44,834 nucleotides of DNA, from the NCBI GenBank assembly GCA_943331855.1, contig CALQNE010000002.1, forward strand, positions 1-44,834, written 5' to 3'. The DNA is from Bordetella parapertussis (lineage in GTDB: Bacteria; Pseudomonadota; Gammaproteobacteria; Burkholderiales; Burkholderiaceae_B). Both the position numbers and the translations under genes were made by a program. Position 1 is the first letter of the stretch, and the number at the start of each line of letters is the position of its first letter. This document shows, one piece after another, positions 18,472 through 25,047 of the stretch. The notes beneath the pieces were generated by a model. The model had not been told where the DNA came from and ran no database searches. It saw nothing but the letters and a program-made list of their open reading frames with translations.

Positions 18472-19286
18472 ATCACTCCATAGACCCTGGTAGCTTAGCG
18501 GCTTTGCCACAGAGCCCTGGGGTCTATATTTTTAAAGGGCAAGGTACATTGCCTTTATATATAGGCAAGAGTGTCAACATACGCAGTCGAGTGATGAGCC
18601 ACTTACGCGCTGTCGACGAAGCCAACATGATTGCACAGACTCGTGATATCGAGTTCATTGAGACTGCTGGAGAGCTAGGTGCTTTGTTACTTGAATCGCG
18701 AATGATTAAGGCGCAAAGCCCATTATTTAATCAACGCCTGAGGCGTACTCGAAGACTGTCTTCTATTCGCTTGTGTCAAACAAACAAAAGTACGGCACTA
18801 GAAATCGTTGATAGCAAGACGGTTAATCTCGGATCAACCCCTAAACTGTTCGGCTTGTTTTCATCTACGCATTCGGCCAAAAAAAAACTCAACGAGCTTG
18901 CGCAACTACATGGCCTGTGCAAATCTATTCTTGGGCTAGAAAAAACGTCAATGCGTGGGTGCTTTGGTTTGCAAATCAAGACTTGTCTTGGCGCTTGCGT
19001 TGGGAAAGAAGACCGACGGCTTCATGATGAAAGACTTTTAGCAGCGTTAAAAGACTTGCAGGTAGAAGTCTGGCCGTTTAATGGCGCCGTCGAGCTAATC
19101 GAAGAACATAACGGTTGGGTGCAAAAGCACCGAGTCAACAACTGGTGTCACCTCGAAACGTGGTGTTCAAAAACCGGTCAAGCGAGTCAGTTCAACGCCC
19201 TTAACCCACAAGAATTCGATCGCGACAGCTATCACATCTTAGTGAAACCTATCCTGCTACAAACGGTTAAAGTTCAGGCCTGTTGA
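18468..19286 (+). CDS. cho: GIY-YIG endonuclease, Cho (UvrC homologue 2) type
   Basis: Cho is a UvrC-like nuclease that makes the 3' incision in UvrAB-dependent excision repair of bulky lesions. The 272-residue product has the GIY-YIG domain at its N terminus: GVY (18-20), YIG (31-33), Arg39 and the metal-binding Glu76 in LGALLLESRMIK. The C-terminal part contains a CFGLQIKTCLGACVGKE segment found in UvrC and Cho. It is slightly shorter than E. coli Cho (295) and lacks the UvrC RNase-H and HhH regions. The start codon overlaps the stop of the Bug gene as ATGA, so its translation is probably coupled to a transport receptor, an odd pairing. Confidence 0.88.
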   Translation: MNHSIDPGSLAALPQSPGVYIFKGQGTLPLYIGKSVNIRSRVMSHLRAVDEANMIAQTRDIEFIETAGELGALLLESRMIKAQSPLFNQRLRRTRRLSSIRLCQTNKSTALEIVDSKTVNLGSTPKLFGLFSSTHSAKKKLNELAQLHGLCKSILGLEKTSMRGCFGLQIKTCLGACVGKEDRRLHDERLLAALKDLQVEVWPFNGAVELIEEHNGWVQKHRVNNWCHLETWCSKTGQASQFNALNPQEFDRDSYHILVKPILLQTVKVQAC

Positions 19287-19303
19287 GCGTGCTGCGCATC
19301 AGA

Positions 19304-19933
19304 TCACTGCGTTGGTGTCGTAACAACCAACATCTTTGCAAACTGTTCCACGACTTCTTGTAAGTGTTGTGATCGCATTTGTACCGTCGGAAACTGAGTC
19401 GCCATTGAGCCATCAATCATCAGGCACCCTAGCCCGTGTACTTGTGCCCAGAGTATGGTTGCCAGCGAGGGCGAAGCCTCCTTACCGTAAACGATTTGCG
19501 TCAGTTTTTCTAGTTCGGCGTAGGCGCTAGCGCCCGCCTGCTGCACGTCCGGAAATCTTGTCGCATCACACATGTCGGGCCTGAACATAATCTGAAAGAC
19601 GCCTGGTTGAGAAATTGCAAACTCAACATAGGCGTGCGCAGACGCTACCAGAGTTGCCTTAATGCCTTTGGTGTTGACCAGTTGATTAGCAAGCCGAAGT
19701 CGCTGCGCTAGATCGGTAAACCCCTCGACGACGAGCACGGCAAGAATCACCTCTCTGTCTTTGAAATAATGATACGGCGCCTGATGCGTGCAGCCCGCAC
19801 GTCGAGCGACCTCACGCATGCTTAGCGCACCTGGGCCACCCTCCGCCAGTAATTCTCGGCTCGTCAACAGCAATTCTTGGCGCAGATCTCTCGTTGGATC
19901 GGCCTTCGGTCTTCCGCGGGGCTTGATTGTCAT
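19304..19933 (-). CDS. TetR-family transcriptional regulator (WHG-type ligand domain)
   Basis: This 209-residue repressor-type protein has an N-terminal helix-turn-helix (about 36-60, LSMREVARRAGCTHQAPYHYF) after a basic RGRPKADP segment. The C-terminal domain contains WAQVHGLGCLMIDG, the mark of the WHG-type TetR C-terminal domain. It is divergent from a membrane-protein gene, with 141 bases between starts that hold two copies of a TAGACnnnGTCTA-like palindrome. Autoregulation and repression of the neighbour are inferred from this layout. It converges on the cho gene. Ligand unknown. Confidence 0.9.
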   Translation of the reverse strand: MTIKPRGRPKADPTRDLRQELLLTSRELLAEGGPGALSMREVARRAGCTHQAPYHYFKDREVILAVLVVEGFTDLAQRLRLANQLVNTKGIKATLVASAHAYVEFAISQPGVFQIMFRPDMCDATRFPDVQQAGASAYAELEKLTQIVYGKEASPSLATILWAQVHGLGCLMIDGSMATQFPTVQMRSQHLQEVVEQFAKMLVVTTPTQ

Positions 19934-19985
19934 ATCAGTCAGTTTACTGAGCTATTTCGATTTTTTATGTCGTTGAAAATTTAAT

Positions 19986-19998
19986 TTGACACCGTCTA
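19986..19998. promoter_or_regulatory. TetR-type operator, site 1
   Basis: TTGAC-ACC-GTCTA differs by one base from the palindrome TAGACnnnGTCTA. It overlaps the -35 hexamer of the divergent membrane-protein promoter. A second copy sits 39 bases away centre to centre, inside a wider repeat (19979-20001 and 20018-20040, 18 of 23 bases identical). Confidence 0.6.
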
Positions 19999-20014
19999 TT
20001 ATTTTAATTATATT
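19986..20014 (+). promoter_or_regulatory. Strong sigma-70 promoter for the seven-helix membrane protein
   Basis: A perfect TTGACA and TATATT (five of six matches) are separated by 17 bases. The expected transcript start near 20021 gives a 5' leader of about 54 bases. The -35 lies inside operator 1 and operator 2 covers the early transcribed region, a typical repression layout. Confidence 0.65.
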
Positions 20015-20024
20015 CCCATTTAAT

Positions 20025-20037
20025 TAGACAATATCTA
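20025..20037. promoter_or_regulatory. TetR-type operator, site 2
   Basis: TAGAC-AAT-ATCTA differs by one base from the same TAGACnnnGTCTA palindrome as site 1. It lies just after the predicted start of transcription of the membrane-protein gene and about 92 bases upstream of tetR. Confidence 0.6.
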
Positions 20038-20074
20038 TTTAATATATAAATCAATCAATACGGAGATTGACACG

Positions 20075-20899
20075 ATGATCCGCCAAGAACCGGCTTTCAA
20101 TAGCAGCAACTCGAGTGCAAGCGTCGCATGGCCAACACCACGATTCATTCTGCGCGAAGCTTTGACTCGCCAACGCACGCTTACTTTGCTCGCCTTCATA
20201 TTTTTGGCAGCAATGATTCCAGCAGCCGTTGCCATGCTGTTCGATACACGTGAACTTCGGGGCGTCAACGTTTGGATCAAACCTCTGAAGTTTCTGGCCT
20301 CGATTACCGTCTTTTGCTTCAGTACGGCTTGGTTTGTTGGACTCTTACCTGAGGCTAAGCGTCGCGCGCCAGCCATTCGCTTCGTTGTGGCGAGCATCGT
20401 CGGTGCAAGCCTGTTTGAAGTCATCTACATTGTGCTGAAGGCTGCTCTAGGTCAAGCCTCGCATTACAACGTTAGCGACCAACTGCACATCAACATGTAC
20501 ACGCTGATGGGGATCGGGGCAACACTGCTGTGCGTGACGCAAGGCGTTTTAGCGTTTCAAATTAGTCGCTATGGTCGAACGGATATAGACCCCGCCTGGC
20601 GCATGGCTGTAGTGCGAGGTCTTTGGCTAACGTTGATTCTAGGCGCAGGAGTCGGTGCATTATTGGGCTCGCTTCAACCACCAGACGGTGCAGGCTTACC
20701 GATCACCGGCTGGCATGCAGCACGGGATCTGCGCCCAGCTCACTTTTTAGGTATGCACGCGCAACAACTGCTTCCGTTACTTGGGTTGCTGCTAGTTGGA
20801 CGACCGAGCGTCGAGGCTAAGCGCGCGTTGAATTTCGCAGTGATCGTATATATCGTGCTATGGCTAGCATTAGTCTTTATGGGGCTGCGAAATCCTTAG
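20075..20899 (+). CDS. Seven-helix integral membrane protein of unknown function
   Basis: I cannot name this 274-residue protein. It has about seven predicted membrane helices (roughly 36-56, 71-91, 101-122, 140-162, 180-200, 222-242, 252-271) and short loops. Conserved-looking polar features sit at membrane edges: NVWIKPLKF (65-73), a His-Tyr loop near 130, and DLRPAHFLGMHAQQLLP (218-234), where His223 and His228 in a helix could bind a cofactor or metal. GGAG lies nine bases before the ATG. It is controlled by a strong promoter flanked by two TetR operators and is divergent from tetR, so it is probably induced by a compound that the regulator senses. Confidence 0.8.
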   Translation: MIRQEPAFNSSNSSASVAWPTPRFILREALTRQRTLTLLAFIFLAAMIPAAVAMLFDTRELRGVNVWIKPLKFLASITVFCFSTAWFVGLLPEAKRRAPAIRFVVASIVGASLFEVIYIVLKAALGQASHYNVSDQLHINMYTLMGIGATLLCVTQGVLAFQISRYGRTDIDPAWRMAVVRGLWLTLILGAGVGALLGSLQPPDGAGLPITGWHAARDLRPAHFLGMHAQQLLPLLGLLLVGRPSVEAKRALNFAVIVYIVLWLALVFMGLRNP

Positions 20900-20992
20900 C
20901 GTATGCGGCGCGCTGTCAAAAGCTTTTGGTACATTAATACTTGAATCTCCCCAAAAAAAGTCTGGGTTCATTTACTCTTTAGGGACACACCT

Positions 20993-21445
20993 ATGCAACG
21001 CCTTGCTGCGATGATAACTGTCGCATTTTTTCTCGCTCTTGCGGCCATGAATGCCCACGCCGATTCTCGTGCATTGAACGCCAAATGTTCACTGAAGATC
21101 GACGGTACAACATACATGAATAGCCAATGTCACTTTAGCAGCACTGCCGATAGTGATAACTTTGACGACTTAAAACTCGTGATTGTGTGCCCAAATGGTC
21201 GTAATGCCGCGTCGACAGACTGCTATGGCTATGAACAGCGCGTGACACGTGACGGGGTCTTTGGCTATCTATTCAGAGAGGGAGGCGTTGCACGGTTTTG
21301 CTGGAATGGTGGAAGTCAGCGAAAAGCACAAGATTGTTATGAAGGCTTACGCAGAACCGGAGCCTGTTGGGCAAATAGTCGGGCACCCTCTTCGCATGAC
21401 CCTAAACAAACTAGCAATATCGAACTATGCGCTTGGCGTCTGTAA
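20993..21445 (+). CDS. Small secreted protein with eight cysteines, unknown function
   Basis: This 150-residue protein has a clear signal peptide (MQRLAAMITV, hydrophobic to about 19, AHA cleavage near 23). The mature part holds eight cysteines (32, 46, 66, 77, 103, 115, 125, 146), an even number suiting four disulfides in the periplasm. An AGGGA precedes the ATG weakly. I do not recognise the family. It lies 93 bases after the membrane-protein gene on the same strand. That gap contains a 12-bp palindrome (20917-20928), so it probably has its own promoter. Confidence 0.7.
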   Translation: MQRLAAMITVAFFLALAAMNAHADSRALNAKCSLKIDGTTYMNSQCHFSSTADSDNFDDLKLVIVCPNGRNAASTDCYGYEQRVTRDGVFGYLFREGGVARFCWNGGSQRKAQDCYEGLRRTGACWANSRAPSSHDPKQTSNIELCAWRL

Positions 21446-21569
21446 ATCGACCCACGCAGCGATTGACGCACGGCTATAAGGACTCTAACGTCAATACTTT
21501 TGGCCAATAGAGGCTAATGAGTGTCTAGTCAATGACGAGCTCGGTCGACCAAAAGCACATGTGGCGCGG

Positions 21570-21710
21570 TTAAGGCAGCACTGCGTCTTGAAGCATCGTG
21601 TTCGACAAAAACTCGAGCTAATCAACATCCAAACAGTAGGTTGAAATACGTTCGATCGCTTCCAGAATGTGATCTAGATAGTCTGCCAAACGTAGCGAGT
21701 CTCGCCTCAT
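21570..21710 (-). pseudogene. Degenerate HEPN (DUF86/HepT-like) toxin partner
   Basis: Directly after the nucleotidyltransferase gene, and overlapping its stop as ATGA, an open frame begins MRRDSLRLADYLDHILEAIE, the usual start of HEPN/DUF86 (HepT-type) proteins. After 30 residues a TAG stop appears at 21618. The same frame continues with LEFLSNTMLQDAVLP, matching the next family segment, before a second stop at 21570. The downstream half, including the RNase-like Rx4-6H motif, is not found. The gene is therefore broken, and the toxin-like partner of the pair is presumably inactive. Confidence 0.75.
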
Positions 21711-21997
21711 ATGGGCAAAGCAGCCTCTAAAACAGCCTGTCTAAATTTTTCAGGCAATGCCTTGGGCGTCAACACATCCACTGAAACGCCTAGAAACTGC
21801 TTCAATTTGTAGCGAATCGCTCCAATGTCAAACAAGGTCGTCTCGGGTGTCGGATCAATCAAAATATCCAAATCACTGTCATCGGTATCGGTCCCGGCAG
21901 CGACAGACCCAAATACGCGAGCATTATTAGCGTGATGTGCTAATACTATCTCGCGAATTTGGCTTCGATGGGCGATTAAGGTAACGGAGGGTTTCAT
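21707..21997 (-). CDS. MNT-type minimal nucleotidyltransferase (MntA-like antitoxin)
   Basis: MntA-like proteins neutralise HEPN toxins by adding AMP to them. The 96-residue product has the minimal nucleotidyltransferase motif: FGS (29-31), the paired acids in SDLDILID (Asp42, Asp44) and a third acid Asp74 in VSVDVLTP, so catalytic residues are intact. The ATG at 21997 is chosen; a TTG at 22051 would add 18 residues but overlaps the upstream repeats. Its expected HEPN partner follows with a 4-base overlap but is broken by stop codons, so the antitoxin survives without an active toxin. Two copies of an 11-bp palindrome lie upstream. Confidence 0.85.
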   Translation of the reverse strand: MKPSVTLIAHRSQIREIVLAHHANNARVFGSVAAGTDTDDSDLDILIDPTPETTLFDIGAIRYKLKQFLGVSVDVLTPKALPEKFRQAVLEAALPI

Positions 21998-22040
21998 ACT
22001 TAGATATTTGAGTAGTCGCTGCCTGGGGTGATTTGATATT

Positions 22041-22071
22041 TTGCGGAGCAAACCCAGAATTGCGGAGCAAA
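22041..22071. repeat. Two direct copies of a palindromic 12-mer upstream of the MNT gene
   Basis: TTGCGGAGCAAA occurs at 22041-22052 and 22060-22071. Each copy contains an inverted repeat TTGC-GGA-GCAA. The centres are 19 bases apart, close to two helical turns, as expected for operators bound by a dimeric regulator. They lie between the tRNA terminator and the MNT start. Confidence 0.55.
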
Positions 22072-22072
22072 T

Positions 22073-22100
22073 AAAAAAGGCTCACATCGCTGGGAGCCTT
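22073..22100 (-). terminator. Rho-independent terminator of the tRNA-Met gene
   Basis: On the minus strand AAGGCTC and GAGCCTT form a 7-bp stem with a 10-base loop, followed by a run of six T. It begins nine bases after the CCA end of the tRNA. Confidence 0.75.
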
Positions 22101-22108
22101 GATTTTAC

Positions 22109-22185
22109 TGGTGGCGCATCCCTGATTCGAACAGGGGACCTGCGGATTATGATTCCGTCGCTCTAACCGGCTGAGCTAATGCGCC
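22109..22185 (-). tRNA. tRNA-Met (anticodon CAT)
   Basis: The minus strand folds as a 77-base tRNA with a perfect 7-bp acceptor stem (GGCGCAT/ATGCGCC), D-arm GCTC/GAGC, anticodon loop ATCATAA with CAT, T-arm CCCTG-TTCGAAT-CAGGG, and an encoded CCA. The outermost anticodon-stem pair appears as A and C, a mismatch. The acceptor stem is fully paired, so it is an elongator and not an initiator. A CAT anticodon could also be tRNA-Ile2 read after lysidine modification; Met is preferred from the overall sequence but not proved. Confidence 0.92.
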
Positions 22186-22319
22186 ATTTTCTTTGGGCAA
22201 ATTCGCCAAAGACCAAAATTCTAACATTTTTTGCCTAATCTCGCAGTTTTGGCAGCCCTGCCCTATGTCAAAATAGCCCTCAGCAAGCTAATACTAACTA
22301 CAACAGGCGAGACGCTCTC

Positions 22320-23186
22320 ATGACTGAACCCATTTTGACCTTTTCACGTACGCCTTCTGACCCGACTTTTAAGCTGCCGGCCGGCTCAACAGACTCGCAC
22401 GTGCATATTTTTGGCCCAGGCGATAAGTTTCCGTACGCCGAATCGCGTAGCTTTACTCCGGTTGATGCGCCAAAAGAGGCCCTCTTTGCTTTGCACAAAA
22501 AACTGGGCATTGAGCGCTGCGTCATTGTGAATTCACTTTTGCACGGCCATGACAACAGCGTGGCAGAAGATGCAATGCAAGCCGCCAAGGGTCGCTACTT
22601 AGGCGTTGCCCTAGTCAAAATCGATGTCACCGACGCTGAGTTAAAGCGTTTGGCTAGCGTGGGATTTAGAGGCCTGCGGTTTCACTTTATGCCTGGTTAC
22701 AAGGTGCACGAAACGCCTGAACAAATCGTTGGCATAACCAAACGACTGGAACCCCTGGGCATGCATCTGCAGCTTCAATTGCACGCGCACTATGCAAAAG
22801 AGTTGATGCCTTTGCTTAAGCAATCGGCCGTGACCGTGGTGATGGACCACATGGGTCGGGTGGACGCCAATCTAGGCATTGATCACCCACACTTTCAAGA
22901 TTTTTGTCGGCTATTAGAGCTGCCTGGCTTTATGGTGAAAGTCAGCGGCATTGATCGCATTGACTCGAAGCCGCCGTACGAACAAGGCATCCCTTTTGCC
23001 CGCTATTTGGTACGCAACTATCCCGATCGTTGTGTATGGGGCAGCGACTGGCCACATCCAAATCATACGCACGTGCCCGATGATGGCGTGTTAGTCAGTT
23101 CACTTGCCGCAATTGCGCCAAAACCTGATGTCTTGCATCAGCTGATGGTCGATAACCCACAACGCTTGTATCGCTTTTCAGCCTAA
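22320..23186 (+). CDS. Amidohydrolase-2 family hydrolase, LigI-like (lactonase type)
   Basis: This 288-residue TIM-barrel metal-dependent hydrolase is of the kind that includes 2-pyrone-4,6-dicarboxylate lactonase (LigI). The metal motif is DSHVH (Asp25, His27, His29). Further family positions are QLHAHYAKEL, VVMDHMGRVD and the catalytic Asp in WGSDWPHPN. Length is usual. It is the first gene of an operon with an SDR dehydrogenase (10-base gap) and a Bug receptor, which fits degradation of an imported cyclic carboxylate or lactone. The window has no other lignin-type pathway genes, so the LigI substrate is only one option. Confidence 0.88.
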   Translation: MTEPILTFSRTPSDPTFKLPAGSTDSHVHIFGPGDKFPYAESRSFTPVDAPKEALFALHKKLGIERCVIVNSLLHGHDNSVAEDAMQAAKGRYLGVALVKIDVTDAELKRLASVGFRGLRFHFMPGYKVHETPEQIVGITKRLEPLGMHLQLQLHAHYAKELMPLLKQSAVTVVMDHMGRVDANLGIDHPHFQDFCRLLELPGFMVKVSGIDRIDSKPPYEQGIPFARYLVRNYPDRCVWGSDWPHPNHTHVPDDGVLVSSLAAIAPKPDVLHQLMVDNPQRLYRFSA

Positions 23187-23196
23187 GGATCAGAAC

Positions 23197-23997
23197 ATGT
23201 CAAAACGTCTTGAAGGAAAAATCGCCTTGATCATGGGCGCTGGTTCAGTTGGCCCCGGCTGGGGCAATGGACGGGCGATTGCCACACGCTTTGCTGAAGA
23301 AGGCGCAAAGATTTATGGCGTAGATCGCGAGCTTGCGCGCATGACTGAGACCATTGCAAACGTTAAAGCCGCTCACAGTGAAATTGAAACCAGCTTTTGC
23401 GACGTCACAAAAACTGACAGCATCCTTGAGGCCGTAAACGCCTGTGTCAAACGCTTTGGGCGCATTGATATCCTGGTGAACAACGTGGGCGGTTCGGCCG
23501 CCGGCGGCCCGGTTGAAATGTCTGAAGAAGTGTGGGATTCGCAAGTTGATAGCAATCTGAAAAGTGTGTTTTTAACCTGCAAGCATGTGCTGCCGATTAT
23601 GGAAGCGCAAGGCTCTGGCGGCATCATTAACATAGCGTCAACCTCAGGCATTCGCTGGACTGGCTCTGCACAAGTCGCCTATGCCGCCACCAAGGCGGGT
23701 GTGATTCAGTTGTCGCGCGTGGTTGCGATGCAGTACGCCAAACAAGGGATTCGGGTCAATACGATTATTCCGGGTCAGTTGCACACGCCAATGGTTGAGT
23801 TTCGTTTAGCCGGTCAACGTGCGGGCGGTGATGTCAGCAAGCTATTAGAGCAACGCCAGTCGCGCATCCCCTTGCCGTTTATGGGTGACGGTCGCGATAC
23901 GGCCAATGCAGCGGTATATTTGGCGTCAGACGAATCACGTTTTGTTACTGGCACAGAAATTTTGGTCGATGGTGGCATGTCAGCACGTTGCAGTTAA
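23197..23997 (+). CDS. Short-chain dehydrogenase/reductase (SDR)
   Basis: This 266-residue classical SDR reversibly oxidises alcohols with NAD(P). The cofactor loop is a modified glycine motif, MGAGSVGPGWGNG (13-25), with an insert before the last glycines. NNVGG follows at 95-99, a serine region INIASTSG (144-151), and catalytic YAATK (Tyr162, Lys166). Asp43 after the second strand favours NAD. The C-terminal VTGTEILVDGG segment is normal. It sits between the amidohydrolase and the Bug gene (gaps 10 and 51 bases) and probably oxidises a hydroxy-acid in the same pathway. Confidence 0.9.
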   Translation: MSKRLEGKIALIMGAGSVGPGWGNGRAIATRFAEEGAKIYGVDRELARMTETIANVKAAHSEIETSFCDVTKTDSILEAVNACVKRFGRIDILVNNVGGSAAGGPVEMSEEVWDSQVDSNLKSVFLTCKHVLPIMEAQGSGGIINIASTSGIRWTGSAQVAYAATKAGVIQLSRVVAMQYAKQGIRVNTIIPGQLHTPMVEFRLAGQRAGGDVSKLLEQRQSRIPLPFMGDGRDTANAAVYLASDESRFVTGTEILVDGGMSARCS

Positions 23998-24048
23998 AAA
24001 AATCAGCTCCATCGCACGGATCACCTACACGTACTCAAGGATCACAAC

Positions 24049-25047
24049 ATGACGCACGAACCTTCAACTGCACGGCCCGCGAAGGCCCTGTCCATACCAA
24101 CTTGGCTCCGTGCATTAGCTGCCGTTGCCTTTTGCTGCGTTACCACCTGTAGTCTTGCGCAAACAACATCGGTACGTTTGATTGTTGCGTTTCCGCCGGG
24201 CGGGCCTAATGATTTTGTCGCACGCAATATTAGCGAAACCTTGGGCAAAGAACTCGGCCAAACGGTAATTGTTGAAAACAAACCGGGCGCCAATGGCATT
24301 ATCGCGGCCGAGTATGTGATCAAGTCACCACCCGATGGCACGGTATTCTGGTTTAGCAGCACGGGCGCTGTGGCGATTAATCCTAGCCTCTACCCCAAGC
24401 TACCCTATAACCCTCAAGCGGATTTGGCGCCGGTATCATTAGTCGCGCGTAACGATGAGATGTTGGTGGTCAATCCTAAACACCCAGCCACCGGACCAAA
24501 AGATTTTATCGAACATGCCATGAAAAACCGAACCACCATGGCCAACTCAGGCATGGGTAGCGTGCCCCACTTAGCGGCCGCCTTACTCGGTGCGACGACC
24601 AAAGCAAACTTTGTGGACGTGCCTTATAAAGGCGCGGCACCCGCAATTACGGACGTGATGGCTGGACACGTCGATGCTTTTTTTGGTGACGTACCTGGCT
24701 TAATTAATAATATTCGGGCTGGCAAACTCAAACCGATTGCCATGGCTGCTGAAACACGTCATCCGTTGTTTCCGGATGTGCAAACGTTTAAAGAAATCGG
24801 CATTGATGGCGTTGATTCAGACAACTGGTATGCGCTGTTTACCACCAAAGATACACCAGCCGACATCATTAATCGTGTCAATGCAGCGGTCAAGCGCACG
24901 CTTGAAACCGAATCCGTTAAACAGCGCCTGTTAGCGGCAGGCACGTTGCCTGCAAGTTCAACGCCTCAAGAGCTTGGTGCTTTGCTTAAGAAAGATTCAG
25001 AAAAATGGGCACGCTTGATTCGGGAAAAAAACATTAAGCCAGACTAA
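24049..25047 (+). CDS. Bug/TctC-family periplasmic solute-binding receptor
   Basis: This 332-residue Bug receptor has a long signal region (basic start, hydrophobic about 21-35, SLA cleavage near 37) and the mature start TTSVRLIVAF. The ligand loop is PPGGPND (49-55), unlike the GGSTD or GGGTD of other copies in the window, and DVPYKG is present. It is the last gene of the amidohydrolase-SDR operon and is probably the receptor for that pathway's substrate. Its stop overlaps the stop of the convergent M20 gene (CTAA shared), leaving no room for a terminator between them. Confidence 0.92.
   Translation: MTHEPSTARPAKALSIPTWLRALAAVAFCCVTTCSLAQTTSVRLIVAFPPGGPNDFVARNISETLGKELGQTVIVENKPGANGIIAAEYVIKSPPDGTVFWFSSTGAVAINPSLYPKLPYNPQADLAPVSLVARNDEMLVVNPKHPATGPKDFIEHAMKNRTTMANSGMGSVPHLAAALLGATTKANFVDVPYKGAAPAITDVMAGHVDAFFGDVPGLINNIRAGKLKPIAMAAETRHPLFPDVQTFKEIGIDGVDSDNWYALFTTKDTPADIINRVNAAVKRTLETESVKQRLLAAGTLPASSTPQELGALLKKDSEKWARLIREKNIKPD

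Noticed and set aside
20917..20928. 12-bp perfect palindrome CAAAAGCTTTTG
   Set aside because: Single AT-rich copy with no T-run and no second site; too short to call an operator or terminator.
21446..21569. Search for the missing C-terminal half of the HEPN gene
   Set aside because: No frame on the minus strand shows a convincing HEPN C-terminal segment or Rx4-6H motif.
22109..22185. tRNA gene as an attachment site for an integrated element
   Set aside because: No integrase gene and no duplicated tRNA 3' end was seen on either side.
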